Shown piece after piece: positions 57,682-64,000 of a DNA stretch of 64,000 nt. This stretch comes from Paludibacteraceae bacterium. Its GTDB lineage: Bacteria; Bacteroidota; Bacteroidia; Bacteroidales; Paludibacteraceae. The stretch's first letter is position 1, and each line of letters starts with the position of its first letter. Where the stretch lies: the NCBI GenBank assembly GCA_017457295.1, contig JAFTHS010000004.1:58126-122125 (forward strand), written 5' to 3'. The position numbers and the translations under genes were made by a program. The notes under the pieces are model-generated. The model saw only the letters and a program-made list of their open reading frames with translations, was not told the origin of the DNA and ran no database searches.

Positions 57682-58719
57682 CTATTTATCCTTTAGCGCA
57701 TTGACCAACATGCCACAAGCTGCGAGAATATCTTCACCTCTGCTACGGCGAATGGTGGTAGTGATTCCACCATCTGTGAGGTAATCACGCAGCCATTCCA
57801 TCTGCCGTTCATCACTTGTAGGGAATTGCTGATCCACACCCGCATGAAAACGAATCAAATTGATACGGCAATTAAGTCCCTTCAACAAACGCAACAACTC
57901 TTTGGCATGGCGGATGGTATCATTTTGGTTGTACCAACATATATACTCGAAACTTATTCGCCTTTGATGAGCCCAGTCGTATTGCTTAAGCAGATTGACC
58001 AATTCGGTGACCGAATACCTCTTTTCTATAGGCATAACCTCTTGACGTTCAACACTAAATGGATTATGCAACGATATAGCCAAATGGCATTCGCTCTCAT
58101 CCAAGAAACGTTTTAACCCAGGCAGATATCCTACGGAGGACACAGTAATGCGCTTAGGCGACCACGCACAACCCCATTCTTGAGTAAGGACTTGCAGCGA
58201 CCGAAGAACCTCATCGATATTATCCATAGGTTCGCCTTCACCCATATATACTACGTTTGTCAGCGCACCATCAATCGACTGATTATCTGATGCCAAGTCA
58301 AAGTAAAAAATCTGATTCAGAATATCCGCTGCCGACAAATGGCCATGAAAGCCCAATGTGCCAGTCATGCAGAACTTGCATCCCATTTTGCATCCTGCCT
58401 GCGTGCTCACGCACAAAGTAGCACGATTGCCATCAGGAATATATACAGATTCTACATATTGGTTGCCCACCTGAAAGAGGTACTTCTTTGTACCATCTTT
58501 CGACTCTACATGAGCAATAGGCAAATGGCGACCAATGGAGTACGATTGTTTAAGCAGTTCACGCGCCGACAACGAGATATTGGTCATCTCATCAAACGAT
58601 GTGACTCGTTTGACATATAGCCAATTAGCCAATTGCTTGCCTGCGAACTTTTTCAAGCCCACAGCCAAAGCAACCTCTTGCAGCTCTTCAAGCGTTTTAC
58701 CTAATAATACAGAATCCAT
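57682..58719 (-). CDS. rlmN: 23S rRNA/tRNA adenine C2-methyltransferase
   Basis: A 345-residue radical SAM enzyme that methylates A2503 of 23S rRNA and A37 of some tRNAs. The cluster motif is CKMGCKFC, with GEGEPMDN and VSSVGYLPGL further on; the catalytic Cys pair includes the one in ILAACGML at the end. ATG 58719 is chosen over an in-frame TTG. Host gene convergent with the interrupted tRNA. Confidence 0.96.
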   Translation of the reverse strand: MDSVLLGKTLEELQEVALAVGLKKFAGKQLANWLYVKRVTSFDEMTNISLSARELLKQSYSIGRHLPIAHVESKDGTKKYLFQVGNQYVESVYIPDGNRATLCVSTQAGCKMGCKFCMTGTLGFHGHLSAADILNQIFYFDLASDNQSIDGALTNVVYMGEGEPMDNIDEVLRSLQVLTQEWGCAWSPKRITVSSVGYLPGLKRFLDESECHLAISLHNPFSVERQEVMPIEKRYSVTELVNLLKQYDWAHQRRISFEYICWYNQNDTIRHAKELLRLLKGLNCRINLIRFHAGVDQQFPTSDERQMEWLRDYLTDGGITTTIRRSRGEDILAACGMLVNALKDK

Positions 58720-58737
58720 CCGAATAGGATTTATCAA

Positions 58738-59190
58738 TCAGCGCAAACGGTCAGCAGCACGAACAAGAGCTTCGTCTTTGAGGATACGACGGGTAGCCAT
58801 CATCGTAAGTACAATATTCACCAATGGGATAGCCGCCCATACATTAAGATACCATTCTGCACCCGCCAAAACAGTTTCACCGATTGGCTCATATCCTTTC
58901 ACAACAAAAGCCACATACAATGCCACCAAAGCATAATAGCCCAAGCAGAGTATCACATTCACGATATTCAATCGCGCTTGCAACAAACGACGCTTAAACA
59001 AAAAGATAATCACCAAAGCCAAAAGCGGAATAGAAACACTCATCACAGCCAATGGCCATTTATCGAATGCATGCAAAGCAATATACTCCGTACCATCAGG
59101 CAAGAGGAATTGAACAGGCGAAAAGAAGCACAACAACGTGCCCAAAATAACCACCAACAATAGGTAAAGGGTTTGTATTCTCTGTATCAT
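58738..59190 (-). CDS. DUF4293 family membrane protein
   Basis: A 150-residue protein with four membrane helices (MIQRIQTLYLLLVVILG at the start) and a basic C-terminus (RRILKDEALVRAADRLR), the pattern of DUF4293 in Bacteroidota, where the function is unknown. It overlaps the acyltransferase stop by four bases and lies 18 bases before rlmN. Confidence 0.85.
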   Translation of the reverse strand: MIQRIQTLYLLLVVILGTLLCFFSPVQFLLPDGTEYIALHAFDKWPLAVMSVSIPLLALVIIFLFKRRLLQARLNIVNVILCLGYYALVALYVAFVVKGYEPIGETVLAGAEWYLNVWAAIPLVNIVLTMMATRRILKDEALVRAADRLR

Positions 59191-59762
59191 ACTAATTTAC
59201 ATAAATCATTGATTAATTGATATTTCTCTCCAGTTGCAGGACAAGTGGCGAAGCCATCTTTATCGAAGCAGAGTTTCTCACCATGGCGACTTACCCACCC
59301 TACACGGCGTGCTGGATTACCCACCATCAAAGCAAAAGCAGGCACATCCTTTGTTACCACCGAACCTGCACCTATAAGACAATATTCGCCCAACGTGTTG
59401 CCACATACAATAGTGGCATTAGCACCCACCGAAGCACCACGGCGGATAAAAGTATCCTTATACTCATCCTTGCGCGACACTGCCGAACGCGGATTAATGA
59501 CATTGGTAAACACCATGCTCGGACCAAGAAACACATCATCGCCGCAACGTACACCCGTGTAGATAGATACATTGTTCTGAATCTTGCAGTTGCGCCCGAG
59601 TACCACGCCCGGCGAAACAACTACATTCTGACCAATATTGCAATCTTCACCAATCTGACACCCCGACATGATATGCGAAAAATGCCAAATCTTAGTGCCC
59701 TTGCCAATGATACAGCCCTCGTCAACGTAGGAAGATTCGTGTACAAAAAAATCGTTTTGCAT
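59187..59762 (-). CDS. Hexapeptide-repeat N-acetyltransferase (WbpD/WlbB-like)
   Basis: A left-handed beta-helix acyltransferase of 191 residues, with hexapeptide repeats (GCIIGKGTKIWHFSHIMSG, IGQNVVVSPGVVLGRNC) and the conserved ending with GVPAFALMVGNPARR-like sequence (TKDVPAFALMVGNPARRVGW). It resembles WbpD-type enzymes that acetylate UDP-amino-sugar acids for surface polysaccharide. Host gene upstream of DUF4293. Confidence 0.85.
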   Translation of the reverse strand: MQNDFFVHESSYVDEGCIIGKGTKIWHFSHIMSGCQIGEDCNIGQNVVVSPGVVLGRNCKIQNNVSIYTGVRCGDDVFLGPSMVFTNVINPRSAVSRKDEYKDTFIRRGASVGANATIVCGNTLGEYCLIGAGSVVTKDVPAFALMVGNPARRVGWVSRHGEKLCFDKDGFATCPATGEKYQLINDLCKLV

Positions 59763-59788
59763 TGTTTATAAGTTTAGAAGTTTAGTGG

Positions 59789-61327
59789 TCAAAAGAATGC
59801 TTTGAAAATGTCATTGCCATTGGCAAATATCAGAAGGGCCAACAACAGCCAGAATCCAATATTATTCGCAACTTCTAGGAACTTATCACTAGGTTTGCGC
59901 CCCGTGATAATCTCCCACAACAGGAAGAGAATATATCCACCATCCAAAGCAGGAATAGGCAAGAAGTTCATAAATGCCAAAATAAGACTGATAATAGCAG
60001 TAATCTGCCAAAAGCCATACCAGTTCCATGTCTCAGGGAACATGTTGCTAATCGCACCAAACCCACCTACAGACTGAGCACCCTCTTTAGTAAAAATCAA
60101 ACGGAACTGCTTGACATACATTACCAAGAAATCACATCCATATTTGATACCTGCAGGAATTGCCTCGAAGAAAGTATAGTCGGTGTGTATAGGGGTGTAG
60201 AACGCGCCTGCACCTTTAATAACCACACCTATCATGGATTGATCACCAATAAATAGGCGTGCCTGCATAGGTTGACCTGCACGATAGAAATCCAAAGTAA
60301 CACTATCACATGGATGCTTGCTCAGTTCGTTGTCGATCTGCACACGGCAAAGCCCCACTCGACCATTCACACCCACAATGCTATCTCCCTTTTGCATGTT
60401 TGCAAATGATGCTGCACCACCAGGCAACACGGAATCTATCACCATAGGCATAAAGAATGAAACTAGTAGATAATCGCGCTTTATATACGATTTATCGGCA
60501 CGCGCTTTCTCGCGTTCCTCACGATCTACATCGTTTTGCAACGCCAAGTATCGCTCACCCAAGTCTTCAGACATAGTCAAGCGCACCGTATCCGTACCGC
60601 GCAAGACTAACACATCGCGCTGCCCCTCAATGATAACCCATTGAACAATATCAGTTAAGTCTTCAGGCTCGTTGCCATTGATTGCAAGAATCTTATCCTG
60701 CTGCTGGAAACCTTCATCAATCATAATGTCGGAATAGTACAAGCCCGTGGTGATTTGGCTGAGAGGTAAGGTGTCTTTGCCCCAGTGGAAAAGTACCATA
60801 CCAAAAATAAACAGAGCAGCAATGAAATTCACTAAGATACCACCAATAATAATGCACAAACGTTGCCATACGTTCTTTGCGCGGAACTCCCATGGTTGTG
60901 GTTCTGATGGTAAGTCGGTAGCAGACTTGGTTTCATCCACCATACCTGCAATAGCGCAATAACCACCAAAAGGCACCCATCCGATACCCCACTCTGTATT
61001 ATCAGGATAACGACGCCAATCATCTTCAGGAAGGGCATTCAACTCCTCATCGGTCATTGGACGATAGAGAGGTTGTCCTTTCTCATCTTTCTTTTCGTTG
61101 CCCATGGCATCCAATACTGGCACTGCAGTTGGCTCCACATTAGGAGCAAAGAAGCGTACCTGCCATTTACCATTAATCTTTTTGGCACGCACCAAAGAAA
61201 ACTTTGGATTAAAAAACATATAGAATTTCTCCACACGTACTTTGAATAGACGTGCAAAGCAGAAATGTCCTAACTCGTGAATTACCACGAGGATACTAAG
61301 GGCGAGTATAAGTTGTATCCACTGCAT
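59789..61327 (-). CDS. rseP: RIP metalloprotease (site-2 protease)
   Basis: A 512-residue inner-membrane zinc protease. The zinc site HELGH appears at about residue 18, two PDZ domains lie in the periplasmic middle part, and the second membrane motif LPIPALDGGYILF is near residue 465. It includes an insertion before the first PDZ, as in Bacteroidales homologues. ATG 61327 gives the usual MQWIQLILALSILVVIHELG beginning. It follows dxr, a typical pair in this phylum. Confidence 0.94.
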   Translation of the reverse strand: MQWIQLILALSILVVIHELGHFCFARLFKVRVEKFYMFFNPKFSLVRAKKINGKWQVRFFAPNVEPTAVPVLDAMGNEKKDEKGQPLYRPMTDEELNALPEDDWRRYPDNTEWGIGWVPFGGYCAIAGMVDETKSATDLPSEPQPWEFRAKNVWQRLCIIIGGILVNFIAALFIFGMVLFHWGKDTLPLSQITTGLYYSDIMIDEGFQQQDKILAINGNEPEDLTDIVQWVIIEGQRDVLVLRGTDTVRLTMSEDLGERYLALQNDVDREEREKARADKSYIKRDYLLVSFFMPMVIDSVLPGGAASFANMQKGDSIVGVNGRVGLCRVQIDNELSKHPCDSVTLDFYRAGQPMQARLFIGDQSMIGVVIKGAGAFYTPIHTDYTFFEAIPAGIKYGCDFLVMYVKQFRLIFTKEGAQSVGGFGAISNMFPETWNWYGFWQITAIISLILAFMNFLPIPALDGGYILFLLWEIITGRKPSDKFLEVANNIGFWLLLALLIFANGNDIFKAFF

Positions 61328-61465
61328 TCGTGTTCGGCAATCTCGCGCATTGACCGACGACCTCGTCGTTAGGGCGCTCGATGCCTCCACTCTATCCTCG
61401 AAGCTACAAGCTTCTCGGATGTTTTCGAGGGAGACTCCTCCGTGCCGTCGGAGGGATTTATTAAG
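61328..61465. other. Gap between dxr and rseP with a GC-rich hairpin
   Basis: No gene is seen. CCTCCG and CGGAGG (61438-61456) can form a hairpin; the rest has short repeats (GACGACCTCGTCG). It could be an intercistronic structure of the dxr-rseP message. Confidence 0.35.
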
Positions 61466-62623
61466 TTAATTAAATAATTTCAAAGTTTCGGTTGCTATTC
61501 TGCGAGCTTCGGTGTCGGTCAGGACATAGTCTTCATACGTTGGTTCGGCAATGAAAGCAGTTCTTTCCATCGTTTTTGCTATCACATCCGACATCTGCAA
61601 GAATCCACATTTATCCTCACGGAAAGCCAAATTCACCACCTCGTTAGCAGCATTAAGAATACACGGCATATTCCCACCTTTTTCCATAGCTTCATATGCT
61701 AATCGCAAATTGGGGAAACGTTGCAAATCTGGCTCTTCAAAAGTAAGTTGATTCGTTGAAAACAAATCCAATCGAGGGACATCGCTTGGCCATCGATGAG
61801 GATAAGTAAGAGCATACTGTATAGGCATGCGCATATCTGGTGTACCAAGTTGTGCTTTCACGCTACCATCTACGAATTGCACAGCCGAATGTACAACAGA
61901 CTGAGGGTGCACCAACACTTGTATCTTCTCCACAGGTATATCGAATAGCCAACGGGCTTCGATTACTTCGAAACCTTTGTTCATCATACTGGCAGAGTCG
62001 ATAGTAATCTTCGCCCCCATCTCCCAATTAGGATGTTTGAGCGCTTGTGCCGCAGTGACATGCTGCATTTGCTCGTAGGTAAACGTACGGAACGGACCAC
62101 CACTAGCAGTCAGCAAAAGTTTCTCAATGCTTTGTGCCTCTTCTCCGACTAAACTTTGAAATATAGCAGAGTGTTCGCTATCCACAGGAAGAATAGGCAC
62201 TTTGTAGCGGTGTGCTAAACGGCAAATGATTTCCCCTGCAACAACGAGTGTCTCTTTATTGGCGAGAGCAATGGTTTTCTTAGCGCGTATAGCCTGCATA
62301 GTTGGACGTAGACCTGCATATCCAACCATAGCGGCAACCACCACATCTATAGCTGGCATTGCAACCATTTCTGTGAGAGCAGTCTCACCTGCCATCACAT
62401 GAATAGGCAAGTCGCTGAGTGCATCACGCAATGGCTGGTAATAGTGTTCATCTGCTATGCATACCACCGCAGGATTAAACTCAAGTGCTTGTTGGATAAG
62501 TAGATCCACACTGCGATGCGCCGAAAGAGCATATACAGAAAACTCGTTAGGATGTTGGCGCACCACATCCAAAGTTTGTGTACCTATGCTGCCCGTACTG
62601 CCTAATATAGCGATTTGTTTCAT
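61466..62623 (-). CDS. dxr: 1-deoxy-D-xylulose 5-phosphate reductoisomerase
   Basis: Second enzyme of the non-mevalonate isoprenoid pathway (385 aa). NADPH-binding GSTGSIGTQTLDVV at the start, then ANKETLVVAG, the metal/substrate site LPVDSEHSAIFQ, TASGGPFR and HPNWEMGAKITIDSASMMNKG are all present. Host gene upstream of rseP. Confidence 0.97.
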   Translation of the reverse strand: MKQIAILGSTGSIGTQTLDVVRQHPNEFSVYALSAHRSVDLLIQQALEFNPAVVCIADEHYYQPLRDALSDLPIHVMAGETALTEMVAMPAIDVVVAAMVGYAGLRPTMQAIRAKKTIALANKETLVVAGEIICRLAHRYKVPILPVDSEHSAIFQSLVGEEAQSIEKLLLTASGGPFRTFTYEQMQHVTAAQALKHPNWEMGAKITIDSASMMNKGFEVIEARWLFDIPVEKIQVLVHPQSVVHSAVQFVDGSVKAQLGTPDMRMPIQYALTYPHRWPSDVPRLDLFSTNQLTFEEPDLQRFPNLRLAYEAMEKGGNMPCILNAANEVVNLAFREDKCGFLQMSDVIAKTMERTAFIAEPTYEDYVLTDTEARRIATETLKLFN

Positions 62624-62670
62624 GCTTTGTTATAGTAATAGTGGAATATAGTTCCGACGATGTTAATGCT

Positions 62671-63510
62671 CTAAAAGGCGATTACTTCTTCTGGGTTGAT
62701 TGCTCTGCCATCTTGCCACAATTCGAAATAGAGGGGCTGTTCTCCTACGATGGCAATGCTTTCTCCAGCATTCACATCATCTCCTACGTTCTTCAGAACC
62801 TTAGCTACATTGCGATATACCGATAAATAGTTGGTATGTTGCATCATCACGCTATAGGTATTGCCTATTTCGTAATTCACATACACAATCGTGCCTGCAA
62901 GTACAGCAGTTACATTCTCATTGGTTGGAGTTTGAATCAGCACACCATAGCGTTGTTCCTTGTCGGAAAATGGCTGTAGAATTGTACCATGTGCGGGACG
63001 GAAGAAAGATAGAATAGGAGTAACATTTGCTACATGAAAGAGTTGCAAATTGTCTTTCTCTTTGGCTTCATATTGCGCAATAAACTCTTCGGTGGCCTCG
63101 TTCTTGGCTTCTAACAATTGTTCACGCATTACGATATACATAGAGTCGAGACTCTGTACGGTGTCGGTATGCACTTCGCCTACCATCACTTGCTTGATTA
63201 CATCCAAATATTGTCGTTGCAATTCCAAAGATGCCCCTAACGAATCTACCTTTGCGGATTCTTCCATCAGTTGATGACGGATATTCTCAGAATAACCAGG
63301 CAAATAGTTCTTCACTGGCGTATATAAAATAACCAGCGAGAAAAGCACCATAGCCAACGCAAATAATATGGCTGTTACCACAATCGCAGACCAACCATTC
63401 AAGCGAATATGCATATACTCGGTCAGCGTGCTCTCATCAAGCACACTGATACGGTATTTCTCGCGTAAACGTTGCCAAAGGCTTGTTTTCTTCTTATCTT
63501 CAGTCAACAC
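62671..63510 (-). CDS. M23/LytM-like envelope protein, catalytically degenerate
   Basis: A 279-residue protein with one N-terminal membrane helix (about 40-65), a coiled coil (about 80-155) and a C-terminal LytM fold (PAHGTILQPFSDKEQRYGVL to LYFELWQDGRAINPEEVI). The zinc ligands of active M23 peptidases are replaced (HxxxD absent, HxH replaced by Tyr-containing LYF), so it is likely an EnvC/NlpD-type activator instead of a hydrolase. GTG 63510 is the best start I see. Confidence 0.85.
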   Translation of the reverse strand: MLTEDKKKTSLWQRLREKYRISVLDESTLTEYMHIRLNGWSAIVVTAILFALAMVLFSLVILYTPVKNYLPGYSENIRHQLMEESAKVDSLGASLELQRQYLDVIKQVMVGEVHTDTVQSLDSMYIVMREQLLEAKNEATEEFIAQYEAKEKDNLQLFHVANVTPILSFFRPAHGTILQPFSDKEQRYGVLIQTPTNENVTAVLAGTIVYVNYEIGNTYSVMMQHTNYLSVYRNVAKVLKNVGDDVNAGESIAIVGEQPLYFELWQDGRAINPEEVIAF

Positions 63511-63534
63511 CTAATAATAATATATAATTTGTTT

Positions 63535-63999
63535 TTACTTCAAAATTGAGCAACCCTCGCATGGCTTGAGTTGTTTGAAGAAGTCATTGCCCTTGTCATC
63601 CACGAGGATGAATGCTGGAAAGTTCTCCACTTCGATTTTCCAAATGGCTTCCATCCCCAATTCTGGATATTCCACGCACTCAATTGACTTGATATTCTCT
63701 TGTGCGAGGATAGCAGCAGGACCACCAATCGAGCCGAGATAGAAACCACCATGCTTTTGGCAAGCGTTGGTCACATCAATTGAGCGATTACCCTTTGCCA
63801 ACATGATTAGACTTCCGCCATTGTCTTGGAACTCATCCACATATGGGTCCATACGACCAGCTGTAGTTGGGCCCATCGAACCGCAAGGCATACCTGCTGG
63901 TGTTTTGGCAGGACCTGCGTAGTAGATAGGATGGTTCTTTAGATACTCTGGCATACCCTCGCCTGCATCCAAACGGGCTTTAATCTTAGCATGAGCTAT
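63535..63999 (-). CDS. Class I fumarate hydratase, C-terminal part (5' end outside window)
   Basis: The frame runs off the right edge. It shows the C-terminal swivel domain of iron-sulfur fumarases: [33 protein letters not shown], and [16 protein letters not shown], ending [12 protein letters not shown]. Fumarase hydrates fumarate to malate in the reductive and oxidative TCA branches. Confidence 0.95.
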   Translation of the reverse strand: MAHAKIKARLDAGEGMPEYLKNHPIYYAGPAKTPAGMPCGSMGPTTAGRMDPYVDEFQDNGGSLIMLAKGNRSIDVTNACQKHGGFYLGSIGGPAAILAQENIKSIECVEYPELGMEAIWKIEVENFPAFILVDDKGNDFFKQLKPCEGCSILK

Positions 64000-64000
64000 A

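Noticed and set aside
61437-61457. GGAGTCTCC-like sequence in the dxr-rseP gap as another member of the AGTCTC family.
   Set aside because: Single occurrence in host DNA without the surrounding pattern; probably chance.

Overview
The window is a piece of a Bacteroidales (Bacteroidota) chromosome that carries a complete-looking tRNA-integrated prophage of about 46 kb. The phylum call rests on several signs: most transcription units start at the Bacteroidota promoter form TTTG-N19/20-TAnnTTTG; surface lipoproteins have acidic export signals; three secreted proteins end in type IX secretion (T9SS) style sorting tails; and a 29-residue AURKAIP1/COX24-type basic peptide lies between rng and the HU gene.

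Left flank (1-11.6 kb): the 3' end of a class A penicillin-binding protein, a TPR protein, a small orphan gene, a three-gene cluster (DUF3987/VirE-like protein interrupted by one in-frame TAG, plus two small genes) set in 8-bp-phased AT-rich repeats, a TraB/GumN protein, ribonuclease G, the basic peptide, HU, mutY and a tRNA-Ser(CGA). Right flank (57.62 kb to end): rlmN, a DUF4293 protein, a hexapeptide acyltransferase, rseP, dxr, a degenerate M23 protein and the C-terminal part of class I fumarase.

Prophage (about 11.58-57.62 kb): bounded by 29/30-identical att cores in the 3' end of tRNA-Ser. Reading from the right end leftwards: a switch region with two face-to-face promoters (repressor on +, early operon on -), small HTH proteins, a primase-helicase, a 10-bp-phased iteron-like array (candidate origin), two plus-strand candidate structured RNAs with near-identical promoters, antirestriction genes (ArdA, ArdC-like), head genes (protease-scaffold fusion, capsid, portal, terminase), then a 13-kb cargo block, then tail and lysis genes (holin, amidase, putative unimolecular spanin), tape measure and tail hub, and finally the plus-strand integrase. 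Five late transcription units share one promoter motif, GTCTTTTCGC-N17-TAnnTTTG, with identical spacing.

The standout is the cargo block (about 23.5-36.9 kb). It is a self-contained vitamin B12 acquisition operon: host-type promoter, cobalamin riboswitch, BtuB-like TonB-dependent receptor, BtuG-like beta-propeller lipoprotein, a second surface lipoprotein, and three large secreted proteins, ending in a 20-bp perfect hairpin. It lies between two phage late transcription units, with phage head genes on one side and tail genes on the other. It therefore looks like a lysogenic-conversion ('moron') locus that would give the lysogen B12-responsive surface uptake machinery. The attachment site suggests that integration leaves a mismatch in the host tRNA-Ser, that the phage brings its own intact tRNA-Ser(CGA), and that the integrase promoter sits at the opposite prophage end so it joins int only in the circular form.

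All identifications come from reading motifs and layout; no database search was run.
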